From contig ML681971.1 of NCBI GenBank assembly GCA_007922195.1, positions 1,034,905 through 1,098,904 on the forward strand: a stretch of DNA of 64,000 bases. The letters run 5' to 3'. Under the pieces are notes generated by a model, which was not told where the DNA came from, searched no databases, and saw only the letters and a list, made by a program, of their open reading frames with translations. Positions 31,068 to 42,462 of this stretch are shown here, in pieces (position 1 is the first letter of the stretch; every line of letters starts with the position of its first letter). Both the position numbers and the translations under genes were made by a program. The stretch comes from Podocnemis expansa. Lineage: Eukaryota; Chordata; Testudines; Podocnemididae.

Positions 31068-32560
31068 AAGACATCCTGAGGAAAAGTGCTAGTTTTGTCA
31101 CAAAGGCCTTCCAGGTTTCATAAAGATCCAGAACTATTTGTTCTTCACCCTGGATATACGGCTTAAGTTCATGCTGGTCACCAGTGATGTCAGTTAGTGA
31201 CATAAGTCTGCACAGCCATTTGTCATTTTCTCTTTTGGGGAAATGTTGTTCTTTTTCCAACAAAAAGACTTTGATTGCATCAAAACAGTTGACAGACCAA
31301 ACAAAAAACTAGACAAAATTTAGCCCCTCAACATTGCTGTGAAGTAGAATGTTGTTATAATCACGGTCCATCTCTTCTAGAAGTGATTGAAATTGGCTGT
31401 GAGTCAAAAGAGATGGAGCAACAGGGAAATTCACAATTTGCACTACTGTATTCACCACATTAGTAAGCTCTGAATGTGAAATTTTAGCACATGGGTTTTC
31501 TTGACGGATGATACAGTGAGATTTGACTGTTAGATGGCACATGTTATCTTCAAGTAACTTAACAAAACCCTTGTATTTTTCCAACCATGGTGGGAGCACC
31601 ATCTGTTGTCACACAAAATACTTTTCTGATGTCTACTCCTCTTTCTTCAAAATATTGTACAAAAGTTTCCATCATATACTCTCCCTTCTTTGTGCCACTC
31701 AGGAGTTTTAGGCAACAAAGTTCCTCTTGCTTTTCACTAGAAGCACAGTATCTTGCGATAATTACCACATGTGACATATCATTTACATCCATTATTTCAT
31801 CAACTGCAACATAAACACTGCTGCATTTTTTTAATGCAGTAGTCTGCTTTTTGTTAATATTTTCTGCCATTGCATTTGCACATCTCTCAATGGTCCTGGT
31901 GGAGACAGGCAGTTCTTTTATTTTAGTTAAGGTTGAATCTTTATTGGATAAATCATTGAATGAAACCTCTGACATGCTGAGGAAAGAATCTTTTACATAT
32001 TCCTCAGGTAAACAGCTTTCCATTTTTTGCAATGCACTATACTACTTTCAAAGATCCAAAGGGGCAACAATGTTAGTCTATGTCAGCAAGAGAAGCAACA
32101 AGTCCTGTAGCACTTAAAGACTAAGGGATTTATTTATTGCATGAGCTTTCATGGGAGAAAAACCTCTGATGAAGTGGGATTTGCTCCCACGAAAGCTCAT
32201 GCAATAAATAAATCTATACAACTTTGTAGCTTCTTTTGTGGTTTGATTTTTTTACTGGCACTTACATTTTTAAAAACACTGCTTTCTTTCACATAGCCTG
32301 TCATTGCCCTTTTGACTGATTCAATCTCACCTGTTTCATCAAGAAAGGTTTTCCTGTGCTTCATTCAAAAATGTTGTTGAACATTTGATGTGTGACAAAC
32401 AACATTGTCACAACAGAAAACACAACACTGGCACAGTCTTTCTTTTGAAAAATCCAAATTTGTCAGTCCAAGAAGGCTGAGATGAATGGACCTCCAACTC
32501 TGCTTTCTTAGAAGCTGATGTTTTGTCAATGATATCCCTCACACTTCAGTGAAAATTAGG
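31068..32560 (-). pseudogene. Broken hAT-transposase-derived gene (ZBED/GTF2IRD2-like)
   Basis: Read on the minus strand from 32560 to 31068. A weak N-terminal WTDKFGFFKRK block and a Cys/His zinc-finger remnant (CHTSNVQQHF then KHRKTFLDETGEI, interrupted by a TGA) come first. Next are a helical region (VSTRTIERCANAMAENI) and the transposase core: VYVAVDEIMDVND, FEERGVDIRKVF, VTTDGAPTMVG. A frameshift near 31570 follows, then HCIIRQENPCAK and EEMDRDYNNILLHSNVEGL, a TAG near 31307, then DITGDQHELKPYIQGEEQ. The Asp residues in VAVDE and TTDGA correspond to catalytic acidic positions. The C-terminal dimerisation domain is missing and a foldback SINE interrupts the gene at 32045-32225. No function can be kept by this copy. 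Confidence 0.85.
32045..32225. mobile_element. Foldback SINE pair inserted in the hAT-derived gene
   Basis: The forward arm runs from CCAAAGGGGCAACAATGTTAG through TATTTATTGCATGAGC, and the inverted partial arm starts AAGTGGGATTTGCTCCCACG and runs to GCAATAAATAAATCTATAC. Homology to the transposase resumes on both sides, so this is an insertion into an older gene. Confidence 0.75.
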
Positions 32561-32561
32561 T

Positions 32562-33160
32562 GCTGTGGCAAAGTTCCCTCTCAGCTTTGCTGGGTAACAG
32601 TCTTCTCCCTCCAGCAAAACAGGTCTGGGGTAAATTCACCCCACCGAGCGAGTCTTTTTCTTCTCCCACCCTTTATGTCTCTTGGCCACAATGTCCTAGA
32701 CAGCTGGGGTAGTACCCCTCTGTCCCATGGAGTGGGTGAATCTATAGGCCTGTGAAGTCCAGACCACAGGCAGTACTTGTTTCAGATTTCTTCACGTGGA
32801 TTGCAATTGGGGTGGGGTGGTGCTGGGGGTCAGAGCATCCTTGGCCCTCCTTTCAGGCTGGTGTCTGAGTTTGCTCCACTGCTCTCCTGGAAAGGCACAA
32901 TGTTCTCTGGCTTTGGGAGTCTTCCCCTCACCCCACTCCTCCTCCTCCTCCTAGCCTCTTGTAACTTGTGTGTCTCTCCTCCTCCCCAGCTTCTAACACA
33001 GGTGGGGCTTTTAACAGGGCTGGAGCAGCTTTTGCCTAGCCTCAGCTGTTTCTAATCAGCTTCCCCAGTCAGCAGGGAAAGGGTTTTTACCATTCTAGGG
33101 CTGACTTATCTCCCACAATTACCCTTTTGTAGCCCTCTGGCCTGACTTTATCACAGTGGT
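32562..33160. repeat. Unclassified repeat with TGTGGCAAAGTTCC / TTTATCACAG ends
   Basis: The start CTGTGGCAAAGTTCCCTCTC and the end CTGGCCTGACTTTATCACAG define a unit of about 600 bp like a widespread turtle repeat. GGGTAAATTCACCCCACCGAG lies inside. TG...CA-like ends suggest an LTR, but no target duplication or second copy is present. No gene is visible. Confidence 0.45.
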
Positions 33161-33479
33161 TAGGAACTTTTGAAAATGTTTTTTGATGGTTAAATAAAAT
33201 GCTTTTAAAAACTGAGCCCTATATATACCAGTTATTAGAATTAGATTACAGGTTAGTCAGTTTTGAACCAGCTTGATGTCTTCCTTGATTATAAAGCTGT
33301 CTCCAAGGCTTGAGACAAATGGGGTCCAAAGAGAGGAGTGATTTATCAGGTGTGGAAGAGCTTTGGCCCCAGAGCACTGCTGGGCTCATGTGACAAAGGG
33401 GCAGACCTAGCAGCCACCTGGCAACCTGCTAGATTCAGCTTCAGCCAGGAGCAGCTCAGCTCCACTGGGTCAATATGAC

Positions 33480-33900
33480 AAAAGGCCAGGGCTGGCAAGG
33501 GATAGCAGCAGCCATAGTTTGCTGCATGGCTTCAGTCTCCAGGGCATCTCTGGGCTCACCCGATAGAGAAGTGGGGCAAGTAAGGGAGAGCTGTCGCTCT
33601 GCATGGTGTTGGGGAACCAGCAGGGCAGGGAAGGGTCAGGGGTTGGGGAGTCTGAAGGCTGGGGAAGGAAGCTGGGATAGGACACAATGGGTGAGTGGGT
33701 TGGGGAGTCAGCAGATCAGGAAAGGGGGATGGGGAGCTAGCAGATAGGTGGGTTGGGGAAGGGGCTGGGGGTCAGGGAGTTAGTGGGTCAGGGAAGGGGG
33801 CCAGGGAGCTGGTGCATGCATCAGGGAATGGGTGAGGGAAAAGGCTGGGGGTCAGAGAAGGGTATGGGGGAGCCAGTGGGCAGGTGAGTCAGGAAGTCAT
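33480..33900 (+). repeat. G-rich quasi-tandem repeat
   Basis: Phrases such as GGTTGGGGAGTCAGCAGATC, GGGGATGGGGAGCTAGCAG and GGGGAGCCAGTGGGC recur every 30-45 bases, each with several GGG or GGGG runs. The open frames here are by-products. The GGG runs are spaced closely enough for possible G-quadruplexes. Confidence 0.5.
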
Positions 33901-34450
33901 GGGATCTACATGGATGACTATATATTCAGAGATCAAATGTAGCAAATTATTTTTTTGTTGGTGCTTGGAAGCAGAATAACTCATGAAATGATTTTACTTT
34001 TCTGGATTTTTTATCCCTTCTCTGTGTTTCTGTTTTGCTGATTCTATGCTAATAATGATAATACTGTCCTGGATGAAGACAGAGTCTCCTCCATTACAGA
34101 TCCAAGGAGTCATGCACATTTCCCAGTTGTTCTAGAGACTAAAATGCAAATTATTTAAAATGTGTCTTATTGCAAGGCTTATTTGCCCTGTATGTACATT
34201 CCACAGACTCACTCACTATTTATAGGAAGCAACTGCTATCAATTTCTTCCTAAAATGTCTAATAAAGGGGGTATTTAAAACTGCTCCCGCTTGGGGGATA
34301 ACGAAGCACAGCAGACATCTCTAAGTAGTTTAGTCTTTGTTTTTTTATTGTCCTGATCTTTTTTTAAATTCTGGGTTTGATTTATTAAACCAAGTGAGGT
34401 GCACAGTGTCCCACTGAGAGCAACTTATACTTTGGAGGCTAAGACAAGAT
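33901..34450. other. No gene seen
   Basis: AT-rich, unclassified sequence between the G-rich repeat and a CR1 tail. Confidence 0.25.
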
Positions 34451-34451
34451 G

Positions 34452-34540
34452 ATCATAGATTCATAGAACTGGAATGGACTATTAGAGGTCACTGAGTCAG
34501 TCCTCTGCATTCTTGCCAGGACCAAGTATCATCTAGGGGG
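34452..34540 (-). mobile_element. CR1 3' end fragment, inverted
   Basis: ATCATAGATTCATAGAACTG followed by GGAATGGACTATTAGAGGTC is the reverse complement of a CR1 3' tail. It is less than 100 bp long. Confidence 0.7.
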
Positions 34541-34544
34541 GCGC

Positions 34545-34830
34545 AGGGGGAAGTGTATGAGGCTGGGATCAGGGGTAGGGGGGTAAAGAGGGCAATGTGT
34601 GAGACCAGGATGAGGACAGGGGATAGGGGTCAATGTGTGAGGCTAGGATGGGGTAAGGGGGTGGAGGGGGCAGCATGTGAGGCCATGATGGGGCTAGGAG
34701 GGTGGACGGGGCAGTATGTAGGGCGAGGGATCAGTGCCAGGGGGGCAGTGGAGACAGAGTGTGTGGCCAGGCTAGAGGTCAGGGAGGTACAGAGGGGTGG
34801 AGGAGGCAGTGTGTTGAGATGAGGATTGGG
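34545..34830 (+). repeat. Minisatellite-like repeat (units of about 40-50 bp)
   Basis: The phrase CAATGTGTGAGGCTAGGATG and variants recur near 34550, 34592, 34631, 34671, 34713, 34757 and 34808, separated by GGGG-rich spacers. The 89-codon frame at 34553-34822 is made by this repeat and is not a gene. Confidence 0.6.
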
Positions 34831-35229
34831 ATCAATATTTTTATGGAGTGATAACCCTATTTTTATGAAGTGATAACCAATGCATATGGTACTGAGAAGT
34901 GGTTGCAAATGCCTACCTGGGCTGGGGCCCATACATGCATGAAGGGCGCCTGGAGAACATGGGAAGGGGCCCCAGAAGTTAGGAGGGTTCCAGGGCCTGT
35001 CAGATTATACTTTAAACCCTGGAACAGCTGCCATGTTTGGCAGTGAGGCTTTGGCCGCTAGAGACTCCTTATGGCATGCCCCACTTCTCCCATGTGACGG
35101 GGGGCAAAAGCACCCTTAGGCAGTAGGGGGCCCTAAGCAAAGGTCAATTGTGTGGTCCACCAAAGGGCCCACAATAGACCCCCACTGCCACCCTCCCCAT
35201 GGCCCGAGTGCCCCTTGCAGCCCTAATCC

Positions 35230-35300
35230 CCGCTCCCCCAGGACTCCTTGTTTGTTTTGCTGAACCATACTAACATGACTATCCCTCTGGAACTCGTAAA
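35230..35300 (-). mobile_element. SINE head fragment, inverted
   Basis: CAGGACTCCTTGTTTGTTTT, then CTGAACCATACTAACATGAC and TATCCCTCTGGAAC, is the inverted SINE 5' region. 35301-36130 after it is AT-rich then unclassified, with no gene. Confidence 0.65.
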
Positions 35301-36136
35301 GTATTCTTGGGTATGATATTTTAAAAGATCTTTCCATCATGAAGCTTGTAAGTTGATCATCTTTCACTTAACATAAATGAGCTAATGTTGAACTACAAAG
35401 TTAAAATGAACATTTTAATTTTTTTTAAAAAGTGTCTGCATTAACAAATAAAAAGTGGTAAAATTAATGATGGTTCAAAAATAACTAAAATACCACATTT
35501 AAAATTTTGGCAGTCAGATCTTACAAATTTTTCACATAGGCTTAGATTTACATGCACTAGACATTTTTATTTATTATAATTATTTCTATTAAATAAGTGA
35601 AAAGAAGGCTTCTAGTCTGCAGCTATAAATGAAAAACTCCAAATTTCAATGAAATTTTCTGAAGTGCTCAAGTTTATAAGACTCTAGCCCCCTTAAAAAT
35701 ATTAAATAGCAAGTACTAAAGAAGCTGCAATATTACCAAAAGAAAGACATACAGCACAGATGTCACACACAACTGTAATGATTGCCTTAGGGCAATACTC
35801 AGGACTTAAAGTAAAGGGGAATGCACTGGAACGCAGTGTCCCCCCCTGTTTTTAGGCTGGCAATGTTAGGGTGCCCCCCAAAATAGAGGAACTCACTGGA
35901 AGCCTGTGTTTAGGGTGCCCCCCTAAAAATAGCATGAGCAGTCGGAAGCCAGTGTTCTAGTGGCTCCACCTTAAGCCCAGCCAGTAGAGAGCTGCAGCAG
36001 GCTGGGAGTTTGTGAATCTCCCCCTCCCCCCGTAGGATGGAGTAGCTTGTGGCCTGAAGCAGCTTCTAGCTGGTCAGCCAGCATGCAAACAGTGGAGGTA
36101 AGGGCTTGGGGGGGGGGGGCGCTGTTGCGGGTTTCA

Positions 36137-36215
36137 CGTGTGTGTGTATATGTGTGTGTGTGTGCACGCACGCATGTGTCTGGGGGTGGCTCTGTGTATG
36201 TGTGTGTGTGTGTGT
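36137..36215 (+). repeat. (TG)n microsatellite, interrupted
   Basis: Two TG-rich runs (36137-36180 and 36192-36215) are separated by TGGGGGTGGC. Cys/Val-rich frames across the region come from the repeat. Confidence 0.85.
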
Positions 36216-36650
36216 CTGGGGGGGTACTGGGGCAGGAGGTGGGTTCTGGGGATGGGCATTGGGGGGCCCACCTCTGCTGGAAGGTTCTGGGGCCCACCAA
36301 ATTATACTTTAACCCTTGGCAGCACTGTATTTATATGTAGCAGTCCATATGGACCTACCTAGTAACATGAGCTAACCAAAGCCAAAGAAAGAATTGTCGG
36401 CAAAGGAAAAGGCAAAAGAAGAAAAGGTAGAGAAAAGGAAAAGGCAATATTTCACAAAATTAAAAAATGGCAGAATAAATGGCCACACTGAGGAACTAAA
36501 CCATTGGAAAAGTTCCTTCTATTGTGCTGTCTATTGCTTGTTCCTGCTTTTTTAGGATGTCACTGTGAAGGTAATGGGCTGATAATGGTGAAATGTGCAA
36601 TTCAGATGAAGCACAGAGCCTAATGATAGTCTGCCTTGATGAGCCAAGAC

Positions 36651-38105
36651 TAGGGTTACCAGATACTAAAGCATGGAAAGGAGGACAGGGAAGTACAAAA
36701 AGGAGGACACATGGAGAAAATGTAGTATTAATATAACTGTCATTACCATATTATGTCATGGAAAATGTGTAATGATTAATGAATGCAGCATTAAAACTGT
36801 GCAAAGTCATGTGTTTTTAATATATTTTAAAATAAAAAAAATTACCTAAATGTTTTCTTTTACTGAAAACTGGATTTTTTCAGTAACTGAAAGTTTTTCT
36901 TGACCCTTTCATTAATGTTCATGGTTATGTCCACACATCTCTTTTATTTCAAAATAACACTGGTTATTTCAAAATAAAGAGATTAGGTCCACACGATGTA
37001 TTCTTATTTCGAAATGACAGGCTCCATCATTTCGAAATAAGAGCCATCATTTTGAAATAGCTTAAACCTTCTTTAAATCAAAATGGCTGTTATTTTGAAA
37101 TGGTTATTTCAAAATAACGCCTTTTGGATGTGTTATTTGAAAATATCCATTATTTCAAAATAACACTTTTGCCCTTCTCCTTCCCAGGGTGCCTTCCTTT
37201 TAGATTATGTTGGGTGGGGGCATGGCCCAGGGAAGGGGGCCATCTTGCCACACCTCCCATGGTGCCCCTCTCCTAAAGCGAAATAGCAAGTCCTGTGTTT
37301 GGACATGCTATTTCACTTTGAGCTTTTCCCTTAATTTGAATTAACTTATTTCAAAATAAGGACTTTATTTGGAAATAACTCTTTTCGAAATAACTTATTT
37401 TGAAATAATGATGTACGTGTGGACATAGCCCATGAGACTAAAAAATGTTAAAAAACTAAATTTGCAAATATAAACTTGAAAAGCACCTAAAAAAGTTTTT
37501 TAAAAAGAGCAGTTAACTTGCCTCTCATTTTTCATTTTCCACCGCAGACTATTTTACAATTTAAAAAAATTTGTCCTTAATTGTTTCTAGCCAGTTCAAA
37601 TGTGCCCCTTTGTTTACTTAATTGGTCCCTCTTAGTAATTTTATTCACAGTATATTTTCTTTCATTGTATTCGTATTTGCCATCCCCCCCCCCGTTTAGC
37701 CCTTTTGTAGGGAGCAACAGGCAAACCCATGACCCCAAAACTAAGAGTCTGCTGCTCTACCAATCAAACCATGGAGGCTGTTGTTTTAAAAACCTCTAGG
37801 AAAAGGGAAACTGTGCTCCACCCCCTCTGCCTTGATTTTTTTTTTTTTGAGCAGGTTGCTTTTTGTTCCTTTGTGTGCCTCTGCACTGCGGACTCAACCT
37901 CCAGGTCAGAGGTTTGAGCCCTGTGTTAGGTGGTCGTGTGGAGTTTTTTTTGTTTTTCTAAACATTCTACTCCTTTTTAAACATTCTACCCATCAGATCT
38001 AAAAAGCCAGCCAAAATCACCTATTTTTAGAATGCCTGGAGGACAGAGGACATAAAGGTAAAAAGGAAGACGTGTCCTCTTTTTGCCGGACATCTGGTAA
38101 CCCTA
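36651..38105. mobile_element. Non-autonomous hAT element (1455 bp) with nested Harbinger-like unit
   Basis: Perfect inverted ends TAGGGTTACCAGAT are flanked by the exact 8-bp duplication GCCAAGAC (36643-36650 and 38106-38113). Inside both ends are AGGAGGACA- and TGTCCTC-type motifs. A Harbinger-like foldback interrupts it at 36923-37430. No transposase frame is seen. Confidence 0.93.
36923..37430. mobile_element. Harbinger-like foldback element, copy 4
   Basis: Ends GGTTATGTCCACACATC and, inverted, GGCTATGTCCACACGTAC, flanked by CAT (36920-36922 and 37431-37433). TTATTTCGAAATAAGAGCC-type palindromes are dense. It is nested in the hAT element at 36651-38105 and therefore younger than it. Confidence 0.9.
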
Positions 38106-38113
38106 GCCAAGAC

Positions 38114-39130
38114 TGAAAAGTACTCAGGCTTCCAGCCCTGCTAGCTCTGCTAGATGGGAACAATTTCTATATTTTTCTATCTTTGCATTTCTGTCCACCA
38201 AATTGAGGATGGGGCCCCTTATTGCTTGGGGCCCTAGGTGGCTGCCTGCTTCACCTACCTCTAAAGCCGCCACTGGGTGGGGGCAGGGCTAGCAGGGGGG
38301 AGAAGCCATCATATGTGGTGCAGTTTTGGCTGCAAGCAGCATGGCTTCAGCAGCAGAGAGGCTGTTGTGTAGAGTGTGCTTGAGGTGAGAGTGGCACTGT
38401 GGGGCTAAGAGCCCTGTGTTCCACTCAGGATGAATGCATGTTCCACCTTTGGCATGTGTGCTGGGGGGTGTCAACCCCTGGTCTTAATTATGAGACACCT
38501 CTGTTGATGGATCTGGAAGATGCGAGTTACACGAATAGATTTTCTTGGGGCTTGTCTACACATGAGTCACTTTAATTTAACGAAATCATTTAGGACCCAA
38601 TTTAGTTATACTGATGCAACTCCGTCTCTAGTGTGGAAACTGACATCAGCTATCCCACTCTAAGGCATTTTTTACCCAACCTGGTATCCAAAAGGATACT
38701 GTAGAACTAAAGGGGTACAGAGAAGGCTGATATTGATCAGAGGCCTGGAAACACTCTCCTGTGAAAAGACTGAGATTGTTACTGTAGAAGACAAAAAGCA
38801 AGGACATGATAAGTCTATAAAATACTCACTGATCTAGAGAATGGTAGATCAGGAGCTTCTGTTCTTCCTGTCTCCTAACACAAGAACTAAGGAGCATTCA
38901 ATGAAATTAAAATGGCAAATTTACAACTGCTAAAAGGGAGTACTTTACTGTGCAGTGTGCAATTAGTAGAACTCACTGTCACAGGAAACTACAGCAGTCA
39001 AGAACTTTACAAGATTAAGAAAAAGGACTCAACATTTCTGTGGATAACAAGACTATACAGAGTGATAGTTAATATGAAACATTTTTAGGATGAGGCACAA
39101 ACTTTTTGCTTTAAGGATTCTGAAGCCAAT
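38114..39130. other. No gene; possible MITE end near 38550
   Basis: GGGGCTTGTCTACACATGAG near 38549 looks like the end of another DNA element, but no partner end was found. The rest is unclassified and the frame at 38289-38474 has no family features. Confidence 0.25.
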
Positions 39131-39141
39131 CTCTAAGCCAG

Positions 39142-39181
39142 GGGTTCTCAACCTTTGCAGGGTTGCAACACGACTGGAAGA
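39142..39181 (+). mobile_element. hAT-type element left end
   Basis: CAGGGGTTCTCAACCTTTGC is a common Charlie-like hAT start. Its other end was not identified; the SINE at 39182 is inserted just inside, and the unit may extend to about 39760. Confidence 0.4.
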
Positions 39182-39312
39182 GCAAAGCATCTGAGGAAGT
39201 GGGATCTTCTCCCATGAAAGCTCATGCAAAAAATAAATCTGTTAGTCTTAAAGTGCCACACAACTCCTTGTTTTTTTACTGGACTAGACTAACACGGCTA
39301 TCCCTTTTGAAA
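39182..39312 (-). mobile_element. SINE, single arm, inverted
   Basis: Reads GCATCTGAGGAAGTGGGATC, GAAAGCTCATGC, CTGTTAGTCTTAAAGTGCC and ACTAGACTAACACGGCTATC, a complete SINE on the minus strand. It is the same subtype as the plus-strand SINE at 29428. Confidence 0.8.
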
Positions 39313-39314
39313 TT

Positions 39315-40085
39315 CACCTGTATATGACACACCAAGGCTCTGCCATTGCTGAGGCTCCCCCAGTGGCACCACTTTCAGTGGCAGGAAAATTTCAAGTGGC
39401 CCCTGCTGCTGAAAGAAAACTCTACAAAGGCAGTTTTGGCAATAGGAGGCTAGTGAGGCAGCCCCTACTGCTGCAAAAAGCACCACTGCTTTGCAGAGCG
39501 GCAGCACCTTTTTAAAGGGCCAGCAGCAAAAAAGTGCCCCCCCCAATGTTTTGGCCAAGCACCGCCACCAAAAGCACTCGGGGGGGGGTCTGCTTTTTTG
39601 CTGCTGGCCCCATTAAAAGCTGCTGCCATTCTGCAGAGGGGTGGATGGCACTCTCCAGTGATGGCAAGGGCATGTGGGCTTTCGGTGGCAGGTTGGTAGC
39701 CTGTGACACATTTACTGCTTTGCCATCACAACCTTTTGTGTCATGATGACACAGCAGCTGAAGACTGCTCTAACCAATAGTGATCAGTGTCGAGGCAGAT
39801 TATCCCACATCTACTACTGAAGGGTTCTTTGCAGCTCCTGTAGCATTTACTGCTGGCCACTGCCACAGACAGGACACTGGGCTAGATGGATGTTGAGTCT
39901 TATCCAGTTTCACAGTTTCTTTGTACCTACTAGTGATCTAAGTAGATTGCTTATTGTACTGTTCTTTTCGGACAGAGCACACCATGGTGCTCAGATTATA
40001 GTATCTATATTTTCATGAAATTCCGAAATACCGGTTTATGTTTTGGGGATAGGGTGGGGTGGGGGAATCTTCATTTGCATTATGA
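39315..40085. other. No gene; GC-rich then unclassified sequence
   Basis: Region 39330-39730 is GC-rich with frames on both strands and no protein family; it is probably the body of the hAT-like unit that starts at 39142. Confidence 0.3.
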
Positions 40086-40087
40086 CA

Positions 40088-40395
40088 AATTCCAGAGGGC
40101 AGCCATGTTAGTTTAATTCAGCAAAATAAATAAGGAGTTCTGTGACACTTTTAAAGACTAACAAATTTATTTAGCACATAAGCCTTCATGGGTAGAATCC
40201 CACTTCCTCAGATGCATGAAATGGAAACTGCAGCATGTTACATGCAGAGAAGACTGAGACACGAGACTAAAAAACTACCTTGTAACATGCTGCAGTTTCC
40301 ATTTCATGCATCTGATGAAGTGGTATTCTGTCCATGAAAGCTTATGCATTAAATAATATTTTTAGCCTTTAAAAGTGCCCCAGGACTCCTCGTTT
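40088..40395. mobile_element. Foldback SINE pair with long arms
   Basis: The forward arm runs from GAGGGCAGCCATGTTAG to CAGATGCATGAAATGGAAAC and CAGCATGTTAC; the inverted arm repeats GTAACATGCTGCAG, GTTTCCATTTCATGCATCTG and CCAGGACTCCTCG. The arms are longer than in other pairs because they keep the SINE 3' part (CATGAAATGGAAACTGCAGC). Confidence 0.8.
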
Positions 40396-41171
40396 TATTT
40401 GCAATATGTTTATTCCCCCAACTGCAGTGAAGAACTTGTTCTTTTACTTTACATCTAGTATTTACACAGGGGCAGATTAACACATGGGTCAACTGGGCTT
40501 GTGTCCAGGGGCATGATGTTGGGACTCCCCGCCCTGCAGCCCGTGATCTACCACTGTGTTTACATTCGCTCCTTTGCTGTTGAGGCCCCATAATATTCTT
40601 CCAGCTGGGACCCATGATACCTTATTTGTAGAATTAGCTAGGCATTCCCCTGCTATAATACTATTGGGGGAATTCTGCGGAAAAAGAAATCTGTGCACAA
40701 CATATTAAAATTCTACGAATTTCTGCATATTTTGTTTCCCCCTCACTAGCCTTTCTGAACCCCAGTTTGGGTGACCCTCCCCAGCACTCCCACATGCCCT
40801 GCTCTTTCCCTTTTGTATCCCATGACTCCTCACTTTGTACTGCAGGCGGGGCACTGTGAGAAATGCAGGCTTTCCTCCTCCCTATCCATAGCTGACTGCT
40901 CCAATTCTTGAGCTGGTTGCCTGATCCTTCGGCACTGAGGTAGCCCCCCCCCCATGGGCCAAAGGTGTAACTGCAGCACCTCTCCAGAAGAATATAGTTT
41001 CTAAAGAAAATATAAATCTGCAGAGGACATGAATTCTGCAACTGAACAGTGCCACAGAATGTCTCCAGAAGTATTATACATTTGATTTACATGGAACCCA
41101 GAGCTCCCTTTCACTCCCCTCTTTAAGGTCAGATTAGACAGACAACGTCCAGGAAAACCTGTTCCACTTAC
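40396..41171. other. No gene recognised; intron-like
   Basis: The minus-strand frame at 40661-41041 has no family features. A stretch near 40670-40740 (GGGGGAATTCTGCGG, ATTTCTGCATATTTTG) looks like part of an interspersed repeat. Confidence 0.25.
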
Positions 41172-41186
41172 CTTAACTGAACAGTT
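41172..41186 (-). CDS. Candidate 15-bp microexon (NCSVK)
   Basis: The minus strand reads TTTTCATTTTTGTCTTTACAG, a strong pyrimidine tract and acceptor, then AAC TGT TCA GTT AAG, then GTAAGTGG, a near-consensus donor. The exon is 15 bases, so in phase 0 it would encode Asn-Cys-Ser-Val-Lys. The same tract and donor surroundings recur at 44913-44933. It lies upstream, in the minus-strand sense, of the LRAT exons and would join in frame to the exon at 17194. Without transcript data a pair of chance splice sites cannot be excluded. Confidence 0.4.
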
Positions 41187-41317
41187 CTGTAAAGACAAAA
41201 ATGAAAAGCTAATGTTAGCGTTGAATGACAACAAAACTTCCTTGTATTATTCCTCCTCTGTAAAGAATCAAAGGTGGCTGAATTATTGAAATTAAAGGTA
41301 GAAAATAACAGGTAGAT

Positions 41318-41641
41318 CAGTGTTTCTCAAGTGCCGTTCTGTGGAACACTCATGCTCCTCAGACATAGTCAAGCTGTTTTGTGCCTTATCGTGACCCTTC
41401 TCTACTGGGGGGATTGAATGGGGAGAGGGAAGGAGCAATTTAATGCCTCAGCCACAGCAAAGCTTCCAGTCATGTGGCAGTAAACTTTGATGCACACCTG
41501 GAAGCTTTGCTGTCACTAAGGCATTTTAAATCTCCCACCACTGTTACCAGCCTTGTTAAAGAAAGTTTTCATCAGGTGTTCTGTGTAAAGTAATCAATAC
41601 CTTTAAGTGTTCCCTGGCCTGCTAAAGATTGAGAAACACTG
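41318..41641. mobile_element. Non-autonomous hAT element (Charlie-like MITE)
   Basis: Ends CAGTGTTTCTCAAGTGCC and, inverted, CAGTGTTTCTCAATCTTTAG. Flanks AGGTAGAT and TGCTAGAC match at 5 of 8 bases, keeping the TAGA core typical of hAT targets. It lies directly next to the hAT element at 41651. Confidence 0.7.
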
Positions 41642-41650
41642 TGCTAGACC

Positions 41651-42156
41651 CAGAGCCATCCTTACGGTAGGGCAACCAGGGCAGTCGCCTAGGGCCCTGC
41701 ACTTTGGGGGCCCTGCATGGCCACACCACTGCCGCTCCCCATGCCGGGGACTGGGTGAGCGGCCAAAAGGGTGGCCTGGTGCAGTGCTCCTGGTCCGGCC
41801 ACGCCCCACCACACGTGCTGCTCTGAGCTCCGTGCTGAAGCAGCAGAGAGGGGGCAGGAGGCAGCGCGGAGCTGGTATCATGGCCCTCCCAGCCCTGGCC
41901 ATTCTGCCTCCCACCCCCTCACCTCTGCTTCAGCACAGAGCCCAGGGCAGCACATGTGGTGGGGGGAGGGCAGATTGGCAGCGCTGCACTGGGCAGCCCT
42001 TTTGGCCGCTCACCCGGTCCCCAGTATGGGGGGGGGCAGTGCAGGGGTCTGCCCCTCCCCCAGGGCCGTTTGACCACAAGCCCCATTGCTGGGGGTGGGG
42101 GGACCCTGCAGAGGGTGATTTGCCCAGGGCCCCACACCCTGCTAAGGATGGCCCTG
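41651..42156. mobile_element. Non-autonomous hAT element, GC-rich (506 bp)
   Basis: Ends CAGAGCCATCCTTACGG and, inverted, CAGGGCCATCCTTAGC. Flanks GCTAGACC (41643-41650) and GCCAGATC (42157-42164) match at 6 of 8. The interior is itself partly palindromic (GGGGCAGTGCAGGGG-type blocks). Overlapping open frames on both strands are not genes. Confidence 0.75.
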
Positions 42157-42462
42157 GCCAGATCACCTTTTATTCACTCCTCCCACCCACTGGGCTAATG
42201 CGGGATTGCTTCTTTTGCTATGATTTCCTGAGATTTGGTCTGTCTGTCTTAAATTATTCAACCAATGGGATTTTTATCACTTTCCTTGAAAAACTATTTC
42301 ACTGTCCAAAGATTTCAAGTTGAGAAGTAGGAGATGGAGATAGACCACAGCACAGTGAGTGACATATTTACAATTTAAATCTCTTTATGTTACTTTTCTT
42401 TAAGGCACAGGATATTTTTTTAATGACTAAGAGTGTAGTTATAATTTCCTTTCTACATCTGA

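Noticed and set aside
41607..42323. 238-codon plus-strand frame
   Set aside because: It spans a GC-rich hAT element with recognisable ends and target duplication, and no protein family was recognised.
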